DNA of 36,915 nucleotides, from the NCBI GenBank assembly GCA_002701385.1, contig NZVD01000070.1:1-36915 (forward strand), given 5' to 3'. The stretch comes from Rhodopirellula sp. GTDB lineage: Bacteria > Planctomycetota > Planctomycetia > Pirellulales > Pirellulaceae. Below are positions 8,674 through 15,237 of this stretch, piece after piece. The position numbers were made by a program, and so were the translations under genes. A model generated the notes under the pieces. It did no database searches. It saw nothing but the letters and a program-made list of their open reading frames with translations, and had not been told where the DNA came from. Each line of letters begins with the position of its first letter. Within the stretch, counting starts at the first letter, position 1.

Positions 8674-9789
8674 ATGATACCAGTAAACGCGCTATACAAA
8701 ACGCCCCTATGGCTTCTACTCGTCCTGCCGTTGCATTGCAACCAAATCCTTGCGGCTGCGCCTAGCCAAGAATTTCAACGGCTTGACAAAGATCGAAATG
8801 GTGTCCTTGCCGGTAATGAACTAATCGGTATTCCCGCGGAACTGTTCAAGCAACTAGATTCCAATGGCGATGGTAAAATTTCGGCTGCAGAGGACGAACG
8901 CCACTTTGGTAGGCCTAACGGAATTTTTACAGTCACCGAACTACAATACGCTAACAACAAAAACCCGCGGCAGTCGCTCGACCTATATCACCCCAATGAA
9001 CCATCAAAGGCTAAGCTTCCTTTAATACTCTATATTCACGGGGGGGCTTGGCGTTCTGGAAGTAAAGCAGCTGGCCGTCAGCCACTCGAAGACTATGTTA
9101 AATCCGGCAATTTTATTTGCGCTAGCATTGGCTATCGATTGTCGCAGGAAGCGAACTGGCCAGCCCAACTGCATGATTGTAAAGCGGCAATCCGTTTCCT
9201 ATACGCGCACGCAGACAAATATCATATCGACCCGACACGAACAGTAGTACTCGGAGCGTCGGCTGGTGGGCACCTAGCAACAATGGTTAGCGTTACAGGA
9301 AACAACCCGAAAATGGAGGGAAACCTGGGTAAGCACCTTGATCAACATACACGCGTGGCTGGTGGTATTAGTTATTACGGCCCAACCGATTTTCAAAAAA
9401 TGGATGATTTCCCCAGCAACATCGAACACGATGCCGAAAATAGCCCCGAGTCACAATTAATTGGTGCTCCTATACAGCAAATACCGGCACGAACTCAGGC
9501 AGCAAATCCATTAACATATATCGACGAAAACGATCCCCCACTGATCTGTATTCATGGCAGCCGGGACCGCCTCGTCCCCTTCAACCAATCCCCCCTTCTC
9601 TATAACGCCCTAGAGAGCGCAAAGGTGCCCACCGCATTGATCACGATCCTCGACGGGGGGCATGGAAACTTTCGGAACCCTAAAATCCAGAAAATTGAGA
9701 AAGCATTCGTCGAACATTGTACAAGTGGGACCCGCCCAATTCCTAAAAACACCACGCTGCCAAACATTCCCAAAAGTATGACTAAATAA
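8674..9789 (+). CDS. Exported EF-hand plus alpha/beta-hydrolase esterase
   Basis: 371 residues. After a signal peptide (PLWLLLVLPLHCNQILAAA) come two EF-hand loops, DKDRNGVLAGNE (38-49) and DSNGDGKISAAE (62-73), then an esterase/lipase domain of the hormone-sensitive-lipase-like/BD-FAE type: oxyanion motif IHGGAW at 121-126, nucleophile S196 in LGASAGG, D298 in IHGSRDRLVP and H330 in DGGHGNF. It probably removes acyl groups from carbohydrates in the periplasm; calcium binding by the EF-hands may anchor or stabilise it. An in-frame ATG at 8626 would overlap the start of the divergent sulfatase; the ATG at 8674 is preferred because the signal peptide starts there, although neither has a strong ribosome binding site. 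The gene ends in an intrinsic terminator. Confidence 0.9.
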   Translation: MIPVNALYKTPLWLLLVLPLHCNQILAAAPSQEFQRLDKDRNGVLAGNELIGIPAELFKQLDSNGDGKISAAEDERHFGRPNGIFTVTELQYANNKNPRQSLDLYHPNEPSKAKLPLILYIHGGAWRSGSKAAGRQPLEDYVKSGNFICASIGYRLSQEANWPAQLHDCKAAIRFLYAHADKYHIDPTRTVVLGASAGGHLATMVSVTGNNPKMEGNLGKHLDQHTRVAGGISYYGPTDFQKMDDFPSNIEHDAENSPESQLIGAPIQQIPARTQAANPLTYIDENDPPLICIHGSRDRLVPFNQSPLLYNALESAKVPTALITILDGGHGNFRNPKIQKIEKAFVEHCTSGTRPIPKNTTLPNIPKSMTK

Positions 9790-9794
9790 TACAG

Positions 9795-9815
9795 TGCCGC
9801 AATTCGCGGCATTTT
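9795..9815 (+). terminator. Intrinsic terminator after the esterase gene
   Basis: A perfect 6-bp GC-rich stem TGCCGC / GCGGCA (9795-9800 and 9806-9811) with a five-base AATTC loop is followed directly by TTTT and further U-rich sequence. It begins six bases after the esterase stop codon, which is the expected place for factor-independent termination. Confidence 0.75.
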
Positions 9816-9821
9816 GGTGTT

Positions 9822-9887
9822 CAAAAACGATACACAACTCTTGAACAGCGGCTAGCAAATCGCTTTACGTTCGAATAATCGTTTTTG
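9822..9887. promoter_or_regulatory. Inverted repeats upstream of the sigma-54 promoter, possible activator site
   Basis: CAAAAACGAT (9822-9831) is repeated as its exact reverse complement ATCGTTTTTG (9878-9887), whose last base is the first G of the sigma-54 -24 element. Inside it, GTTCAA (9819-9824) and TTGAAC (9841-9846) form a second inverted pair. Sigma-54 promoters need an upstream enhancer-binding protein site, and these repeats are candidates, though they lie nearer than is usual. They could also simply be the tail of the terminator region. Confidence 0.35.
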
Positions 9888-9902
9888 GCACGCAAAGTGC
9901 TT
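9885..9902 (+). promoter_or_regulatory. Sigma-54 (RpoN) promoter
   Basis: The element TTGGCACGCAAAGTGCTT matches the sigma-54 -24/-12 consensus: GG at 9887-9888 and GC at 9899-9900 are separated by exactly ten bases, and the flanks TTGGCACG and GCTT agree with consensus. Transcription would start near 9911-9912, giving a leader of about 65 bases before the ATG at 9976. It lies in the gap between a terminator and a small gene, so position supports it. The needed enhancer-binding activator is not identified in this window. Confidence 0.75.
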
Positions 9903-9926
9903 AGTAATTACGTATTACAAATAGAG

Positions 9927-9942
9927 GTTGGTAATAGCCAAC
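9927..9942 (+). promoter_or_regulatory. Leader hairpin with alternative pairing near the ribosome binding site
   Basis: GTTGG (9927-9931) pairs with CCAAC (9938-9942) around a six-base loop in the predicted leader of the small gene. The same CCAAC can instead pair with GTTGG at 9969-9973, which lies between AAAGGAGAG and the ATG at 9976. Two exclusive structures could therefore affect translation. The stems are only five base pairs, so this is tentative. Confidence 0.3.
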
Positions 9943-9975
9943 TGAACGGTTCGAATTACGAAAGGAGAGTTGGTT

Positions 9976-10173
9976 ATGGTACGCCTAGATCCTACTCCAG
10001 CACAAATCAAGGAACGCTGTCAAAAAATTCGTAACGAATGGACCGCCGACGAGTTTCGTCGTAGGTCTCATCCGAAGTCTCTGGCAGTTTGGATGCCAAA
10101 ACTTCGGCGGTGGGCCTTTTTAACCCACGATGAGGTGGGAGTACTTCACAATAATGGAGAGTCATTTAATTAA
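9976..10173 (+). CDS. Small hypothetical protein under a sigma-54 promoter
   Basis: 65 residues, not recognised. The ATG is chosen because a strong ribosome binding site AAAGGAGAG (9961-9969) ends six bases before it; a TTG at 9970 in frame would overlap that site. The protein is highly charged and soluble, with an N-terminal helix-like stretch (PTPAQIKERCQKIRNEW), a basic middle (DEFRRRSHPKSL) and two tryptophans near a hydrophobic patch (WMPKLRRWAFL). There is no signal peptide or membrane segment. It stands alone between terminator-like structures on both sides and has its own sigma-54 promoter, so it is probably a real, separately controlled gene. A small regulator or binding protein is possible, but nothing in the sequence establishes a function. 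Confidence 0.7.
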   Translation: MVRLDPTPAQIKERCQKIRNEWTADEFRRRSHPKSLAVWMPKLRRWAFLTHDEVGVLHNNGESFN

Positions 10174-10177
10174 CCAA

Positions 10178-10199
10178 TGGGAGTCCTAGTCCGCTCCCA
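10178..10199 (+). other. Hairpin directly after the small gene
   Basis: TGGGAG (10178-10183) and CTCCCA (10194-10199) form a perfect 6-bp stem with a ten-base loop, starting four bases after the stop codon. No T-run follows, so it is not a standard intrinsic terminator. The 3' arm CTCCCAC can also pair with GTGGGAG at 10135-10141 inside the end of the coding sequence. It may protect the 3' end of the transcript or form part of a longer RNA structure. Confidence 0.45.
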
Positions 10200-10216
10200 C
10201 GAAAACATCACTCAGA

Positions 10217-10268
10217 AAAACGCTCTTGGTCCCAGGATGGAACACTCACCTGAGATTAAGAGCGTTTT
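10217..10268 (+). terminator. Long inverted repeat ending in TTTT, probable terminator
   Basis: AAAACGCTCTT (10217-10227) is the exact reverse complement of AAGAGCGTTTT (10258-10268), an 11-bp stem with a 30-base loop, ending in a T-run on the forward strand and an A-run at the other end, so it could act on transcripts from either side. Only the forward strand has a gene reading into it. Inside, CTCAG (10211-10215) and CTGAG (10250-10254) offer a competing stem. The large loop is unusual for a plain terminator. Confidence 0.55.
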
Positions 10269-10320
10269 AAGTTTCACAGGTAACGGATTAATTTCCGCGT
10301 ATCGTGATCAGGTTAGTTTT

Positions 10321-10329
10321 TGTTAGAAT
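10321..10329 (+). promoter_or_regulatory. Possible extended -10 promoter for the DUF1501 gene
   Basis: TGTTAGAAT holds TG, one base, then TAGAAT (10324-10329), five of six matches to TATAAT. No recognisable -35 is found 16-18 bases upstream. It lies 64 bases before the ATG at 10394 and after the preceding terminator-like repeat, which is a sensible place. Confidence 0.3.
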
Positions 10330-10393
10330 GAATCTGAAGACGCTTAAAATGCACCAGGCATGCCAAGATGAACCCCGGTAACTTGACCTACCA

Positions 10394-11794
10394 ATGTTAT
10401 CAATCAGCCAACAACTTAAAGGATCAGCCCACGGTTCACGTAGCCGCCGGGAGTTTCTACGTATCGGTGGAGCCGGATTAGGTGCTCTTACTCTTCCATC
10501 CATTCTGGCGGCACAACAAAATACTTCCTTCATTAAAGACAAGGCTGTCGTGCTACTATTTCTCCAGGGTGGCCCTTCGCACATAGAGTTTTTCGACCCA
10601 AAGATGGATGCTCCGCCTGAAATCCGAAGTATCACTGGGGAGATTCCAACCACGACGCCGGGCGTCACGTTTGGGTCCACCTTCCCTCGCCTCGCGTCCA
10701 TGATGCACCGTTTCTCTATCCTTCGTTCTTATCAAAGTAAGAATTCCGGTCACACTTATCAGGATGTAATTAGTGCACGGAATCCTTTCAAAGCCACGAT
10801 GAGCGCAATTTATTCACGAATCGCAGGAACGAATCACGCAGAGACAGGAATCCCCAGCAACATCCTTCTCAAGCCAGAAGCAATAAAGCCTGACTTGAAA
10901 CTTGGTAGTAATTTCGAAACCAGTGCCCTTCCCGGGTTAACTTCGCCCGGAACACTAGGAAAAAACTTTGGAGCGTTCGATCCCGCCGGCGGAAGTGAAC
11001 TAAAGGACAATCTCCAGCTTAAGATCGATTCAGGGCGTTTTACAGATCGACGTATGCTCCTGTCACGACTGGACAGAATTAAACGGTTTGCTGATACCAG
11101 TGGCATGCTCGAAGGTGCCACTAAATTCCAACAGCAAGCATTTGACGTCATTGCTCAGGGAGTCGCCGATGCTTTTGACTTGGAGCAGGAGTCCAAATCT
11201 ACGCTAGAAGCTTACGACACAACATCCTACTTCGATATGCGAGCTATGAATCGCTATGGCGATCTACGACGCACATCCAATTTACTCGGACAACAAATGC
11301 TACTGGCACGCCGTTTAGTGGAAAGAGGTTGCGGATTCGTAACTGTATCCGACTGCGGTTGGGACCACCACGCCAACGGAAACAGCCCCAAAAACATGAC
11401 CGCGTTTCCAGCCATGTCCAGACAGGTTGATCACGCCATTGCAACCTTTATCGATGACCTTTATGAACGTGGACTTCAGGATAAAGTGTTGTTGATCGTA
11501 ACCGGTGAGATGGGACGTACGCCCAGAATCAATAAGAACGGTGGTCGCGATCACTGGGGAAATCTCACGAGCCTGCTCATTTCAGGAGGCGGTACAATAC
11601 CCGGACAGGTCATCGGGCAAAGCGACCGGCAGGCCGGCGAACCGATAAGCACACCGTATCATCCGGCACACCTTCTGGGGTTGGTTCTTCATACCTTCTT
11701 TGACTTGGGCGAATTACGCCTCCAGTCCCAATTCCCAGCCGAGCTCATTCGAATTGTAGAGGAGTCACCAACCATCCCTCCTCTTCTTGGTTAA
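10394..11794 (+). CDS. DUF1501 family Tat-exported protein
   Basis: 466-residue DUF1501 protein, a family abundant in planctomycetes with an alkaline-phosphatase/sulfatase-like fold but no formylglycine cysteine. The N-terminus carries a twin-arginine signal, SRREFLRIGG with R18 and R19, followed by a hydrophobic stretch ending LPSILAAQ. Family motifs are FLQGGPSHIEFFDPK near residue 56, SILRSYQSKNSGH near 112, the VSDCGWDHHANG block near 319 and TGEMGRTPRINKNGGRDHWG near 372. It is probably folded in the cytoplasm and exported to the periplasm; no reaction has been settled for the family, so none is claimed. Members usually pair with a DUF1549/DUF1553 cytochrome gene, which is absent here. 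Its stop codon shares the bases TTAA with the stop of the opposing membrane-protein gene. Confidence 0.9.
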   Translation: MLSISQQLKGSAHGSRSRREFLRIGGAGLGALTLPSILAAQQNTSFIKDKAVVLLFLQGGPSHIEFFDPKMDAPPEIRSITGEIPTTTPGVTFGSTFPRLASMMHRFSILRSYQSKNSGHTYQDVISARNPFKATMSAIYSRIAGTNHAETGIPSNILLKPEAIKPDLKLGSNFETSALPGLTSPGTLGKNFGAFDPAGGSELKDNLQLKIDSGRFTDRRMLLSRLDRIKRFADTSGMLEGATKFQQQAFDVIAQGVADAFDLEQESKSTLEAYDTTSYFDMRAMNRYGDLRRTSNLLGQQMLLARRLVERGCGFVTVSDCGWDHHANGNSPKNMTAFPAMSRQVDHAIATFIDDLYERGLQDKVLLIVTGEMGRTPRINKNGGRDHWGNLTSLLISGGGTIPGQVIGQSDRQAGEPISTPYHPAHLLGLVLHTFFDLGELRLQSQFPAELIRIVEESPTIPPLLG

Positions 11795-13020
11795 AGGCTA
11801 AATCCGATTCGTCGCTTATAGCAATACATGGCAAGAGACACGAAACAACAAAAGATCAGGTTGTAGAAGACGATTGGCTCCCACTTCAACCAATGCTCAC
11901 CGAACATAGGTTTCAAAATCGGTTCTAAATGTTTCGCTGCCTCTGTCCGCATAGCCGCTCCTAACACTCTCTCCAGCACATAAACCAAGGCGCTACAGAG
12001 TCCCAAGGCCACACATGGTGTAAAAAATAGTCTCAACTTTACGGGGTGCATCAAAACAGTGGCAATTGCCAATAATCCGAAAGCAAACCCTGCTGCCATA
12101 AGAGTATGCGTTGGCGATGCTAACCCAGGAACGGCTGGAATGCCCGCGTAGGCTAACGCCAAGCTAACACAGATGCAAAACAGTGTTAGACCCACAAACC
12201 CAAGCAGCGTTTGCGTCAAACGACTCCCCTTCAAGACCTGCAGACCAATCATTCCCGCAAACAGCAGGCCCAAATAGGCAACAATGTTTATCGGATTGTA
12301 ATTCTGAAAGTCACTGGACAAACCACTGTTCCGTATAGACATCGGCATCGCTTTTTTCAGAAATTCTGAAACTTTAGAAGTCACCCCCGAATTATTATCC
12401 CATACAGTTTGGGGGATCGTTTCCGACTCAACAGACTGCGTCTGATCGGCAATACTCGTTTCACTTGACACATCTCCGCCGATTACAAACTGAACCAATA
12501 CCCAGTGGCTCACGACACATATCACACTAATACCTGTAAGGACACGTATCCGTTGAATCGGCATCAATAAGCATATTGAACCAACCAGATGCAATAGGCC
12601 TAGCATGATCAACAACGCATTTAGGGGGATGACAGATTGGGAAATGCCGATCGACTCGACGATCACCCCGAGCGCCACGAGGACGCCGGAAACACCGAGC
12701 GCTGAAACGATTGCAGTGATATTGCGCCCACCGGACTTCGATTGGAATCTTCCCAGCAGTACCGCGCCGCTTAGGAATACAATCATCTCGATAAAAAAAT
12801 CCCAACATGACGGCCACTTCGAAATAGACAGCCCGTCAGTAAATTCCAGCGTGAAACCGTACCAAGCACTCGGCGTGGTTTGATGGTGCCACGGCACAAG
12901 TTCAGGCTTCACAAGATGGTAATCCTGGGACAGCGGTCTCATACCAAATGCATGTGAACAGTAGACCGCAACCACCAATCCTAAGATCATATAAACAGGA
13001 TAGCTATCCTTACCGACCAT
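11791..13020 (-). CDS. Ten-helix integral membrane protein, function unknown
   Basis: 409 residues, not recognised. Hydrophobic stretches suggest about ten transmembrane helices, starting with YPVYMILGLVVAVYC and ending with FYNLIFCCFVSLAMYC before a basic cytoplasmic tail. Between the fifth and sixth helices lies a polar loop of about 60 residues rich in serine, threonine and acidic residues. A soluble loop with histidines and tryptophans follows helix 1 (LVPWHHQTTPSAWYG). No transporter or acyltransferase motif is evident. The ATG at 13020 is preferred over the longer frame start at 13068, which would overlap the upstream gene: it begins four bases after the stop of the M24 peptidase gene, so the two are very probably cotranscribed. 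It converges on the DUF1501 gene. Confidence 0.75.
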   Translation of the reverse strand: MVGKDSYPVYMILGLVVAVYCSHAFGMRPLSQDYHLVKPELVPWHHQTTPSAWYGFTLEFTDGLSISKWPSCWDFFIEMIVFLSGAVLLGRFQSKSGGRNITAIVSALGVSGVLVALGVIVESIGISQSVIPLNALLIMLGLLHLVGSICLLMPIQRIRVLTGISVICVVSHWVLVQFVIGGDVSSETSIADQTQSVESETIPQTVWDNNSGVTSKVSEFLKKAMPMSIRNSGLSSDFQNYNPINIVAYLGLLFAGMIGLQVLKGSRLTQTLLGFVGLTLFCICVSLALAYAGIPAVPGLASPTHTLMAAGFAFGLLAIATVLMHPVKLRLFFTPCVALGLCSALVYVLERVLGAAMRTEAAKHLEPILKPMFGEHWLKWEPIVFYNLIFCCFVSLAMYCYKRRIGFSL

Positions 13021-13024
13021 CGCT

Positions 13025-14395
13025 CTATGATCCCTCTGTTGAATTCCTAAACGCAGGCATGAGTTCATCGAATACTGGAACTTGTGCCATCAATCGTTCG
13101 ACGTCGTCTAACTCCAGACACGCATCGGCGGTCACATTCAAATACCCGTCCTCCGTAATAACGACCGTGTCTTCTACACGTATATAAAGATTTTCTTCAG
13201 GAACCCACATTTGGGGATCTAATGCAAAGGCTAGGCCAGGCTCGATCGGTCTACCGAAATAACTGCCATTATCATGAACGGCCATCCCAACAGTGTGCGA
13301 ACAATGTCCGGTAAACTCCGCCACACGGATTCCCGCCTGTCGATAAACATCTCGCGACCAAGACCAACCATCAATCAAGGGTAATGCCTTCTCCCTTGCT
13401 TGCTCATGAATTTCTTCGGGTGTTAATCCAGGTGCGATGGTGTCGAGTAAAAGCTTGTGATATTCGACAATAAATCCATAAAGCTCTCGTTGAACAGCAC
13501 TATAAGAACCATTGACGGGCCACATTCTTCCGATATCACTCGTATAGTAATGCAAATCCGGCGCATAATCCATGATCACCAGTTCACCATCGCTCAGGAC
13601 CGTGTTGTTCCTAAAATAGTGGGCATTCCAAATATTCTCGCCGGTAGCAATGATAGGTCGATATCCACCTCGTGTTGCTCCGCCGGTTAAAAACACAGCA
13701 TCGGCGATGGCGCCCAATTGAAATTCAAACATTCCAGGTTTAGTCGATTTCATAGCCAGATTAACTGCCCGCGCCGTCAATTCCCCAGCCATTCGCATCC
13801 AACGCACTTCGGTCGAATCCTTAATCAACCTCATCGAATTTAATTGAGCTGTTAAGCAATGCTTACCAGTTTCCCTCAAACCGAGCTCACAAGCCACCAT
13901 CTCCTGACGTGTGACGGCAACGTCAAATGGGTCAGTAGTTTTACTATGGGAGGCATGCCGAATCGTATCCTGACAAGCTTGACTTGATTCTTGATTCTCG
14001 TTTGGCAACCATACTGCATTCGCGTGAGCACAGGCTGCCTTCAATGAGTGACGTGGTTTTACATGCTCGATACCAGTCAGCTGGTGGATGGCCGATGCGT
14101 CTTCTAGGCTCAACATCGGCCCTTCACTCCGTTCCATGCGGGAATCTAATGGCTCTAAAAACAGCGTACACTCCGCAGTATCCCCCGAAATCAGTAAATA
14201 ACTATGTGGAACCTCCGTCCCTGTTAAATAATAGAAGTCGTTGTACTGTCTAAATACATCAAAGGCACCTGTAGCGGGAGCGCCGACAAACAGAGCCACG
14301 TCTCCCTCCGGGATGCTCTCTGCAATCTTCTTCCTGCGTTGAATCAAATCGTCACGACGGTAGGTATTTCGATAAAAGGGAGTGCGTTCGCTCAT
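13025..14395 (-). CDS. M24 family aminopeptidase P-like Xaa-Pro peptidase
   Basis: 456 residues with an N-terminal aminopeptidase P domain (VALFVGAPATGAFDVFRQYNDFYYLTG) and a C-terminal pita-bread M24 domain. Such enzymes cleave the N-terminal residue from peptides with proline second, using two metals in the cytoplasm. Ligand positions are D276 in VIMDYAPD, D287 in YTSDIGRMWP, H367 in GHCSHTVGMAVHD and E408 in YIRVEDTVV. The remaining ligand, normally glutamate in a V-x-x-x-E-P-G-x-Y motif, aligns with D393 in FALDPQMWVP, an unusual change that keeps the charge. There is no signal peptide. The gene is divergent from the GYF-domain gene across 108 bases and is followed after four bases by the membrane-protein gene, its likely operon partner. 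Confidence 0.88.
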   Translation of the reverse strand: MSERTPFYRNTYRRDDLIQRRKKIAESIPEGDVALFVGAPATGAFDVFRQYNDFYYLTGTEVPHSYLLISGDTAECTLFLEPLDSRMERSEGPMLSLEDASAIHQLTGIEHVKPRHSLKAACAHANAVWLPNENQESSQACQDTIRHASHSKTTDPFDVAVTRQEMVACELGLRETGKHCLTAQLNSMRLIKDSTEVRWMRMAGELTARAVNLAMKSTKPGMFEFQLGAIADAVFLTGGATRGGYRPIIATGENIWNAHYFRNNTVLSDGELVIMDYAPDLHYYTSDIGRMWPVNGSYSAVQRELYGFIVEYHKLLLDTIAPGLTPEEIHEQAREKALPLIDGWSWSRDVYRQAGIRVAEFTGHCSHTVGMAVHDNGSYFGRPIEPGLAFALDPQMWVPEENLYIRVEDTVVITEDGYLNVTADACLELDDVERLMAQVPVFDELMPAFRNSTEGS

Positions 14396-14503
14396 TCTAT
14401 TTTTTTACGTGTATCCATATCCGAGTTTGCAATTGACTCTAAAATAATACCACTCATTCACTGAACTAACTCGTAAAACAAAGAATTGAAAAATCTTATT
14501 GTT

Positions 14504-15148
14504 ATGTGGTACATCAAAGATCACCTGGGAAATGAAGCTGGTCCGTTCACGTTTGACGAGCTGAATTCACAATTATCACAACCAGCTCTGCGCGAGAACG
14601 CCACACTAATCAAGTCTGGGGAACGGGGTGCGTGGAAACCTGCGTTGATCGCGTTACCTGATCTATTCAATGATCCATTGGATGATTCCGTCACTCCGCC
14701 TGCTGACGCTACCGACGCCCCAAACCCTTATACACTCCTACCGCCGGAAATAGGGGAGCGATATGGCACTGAATTGCAAGAAACCACGGACTTCAAGACA
14801 ACTACAACGCTGTCGTTGGTTGCGAAGGACCTGAATCGGATGCGTACCATCATGGGAATTGGAATATTTTATATTGCCCTCTTGCTATATGGCGTACTTT
14901 CTCGAGCGAGCGTCCAGCATTTAGCTAATGACAAACCGTCATCCGAACTCGGGACTTCCATCATCGTCTGTGGGATTTTTTTAATGTTTCCATTGAGTGT
15001 CTTACTTAAACTCGCAAGAATCAGAACCGAAGCTTCGATCGACTCAATACACTTCACCCTCAAACTGCATCGCAAGTTATGGAGTTCGATTTTTGTTGCC
15101 TCGACCGTATCAATCATCCTGATGCTGCTTGTACTTCTGCTTAGCTAA
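14504..15148 (+). CDS. GYF-domain (DUF4339-type) membrane protein
   Basis: 214 residues. The first 55 residues form a GYF_2 domain: MWYIKDHLGNEAGPFTFDEL, then LIKSGERGAWKPA, the usual W-Y-x-G-P-F-T-x-x-E-L and G-x-W-x-P-A pattern that binds proline-rich or other peptide partners. A proline/aspartate-rich linker leads to three hydrophobic segments near residues 115-135, 150-172 and 190-214, so the domain faces the cytoplasm from a membrane anchor. ATG at 14504 is chosen because the domain begins exactly there; a TTG at 14486 adds six residues. No strong ribosome binding site is seen. Function is unknown; it may recruit a partner to the membrane. Confidence 0.8.
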   Translation: MWYIKDHLGNEAGPFTFDELNSQLSQPALRENATLIKSGERGAWKPALIALPDLFNDPLDDSVTPPADATDAPNPYTLLPPEIGERYGTELQETTDFKTTTTLSLVAKDLNRMRTIMGIGIFYIALLLYGVLSRASVQHLANDKPSSELGTSIIVCGIFLMFPLSVLLKLARIRTEASIDSIHFTLKLHRKLWSSIFVASTVSIILMLLVLLLS

Positions 15149-15178
15149 ACTGCCCTCCCGCAAAAATGGGAAATCTTC

Positions 15179-15187
15179 TGCTATAAT
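15179..15187 (+). promoter_or_regulatory. Extended -10 promoter of the large di-heme protein gene
   Basis: TGCTATAAT gives TG, one base and a perfect TATAAT at 15182-15187. No good -35 is present, as is usual with extended -10 promoters. Transcription would begin near 15194, 44 bases before the ATG at 15238. Confidence 0.55.
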
Positions 15188-15237
15188 CTACGTTTCGAAC
15201 AAATAACAAGCCAAACTATATACTCCGCAATCAAAAA

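Noticed and set aside
15160-15174. CCCGCAAAAATGGG as a terminator of the GYF-domain gene.
   Set aside because: Only a three-base stem and no T-run.
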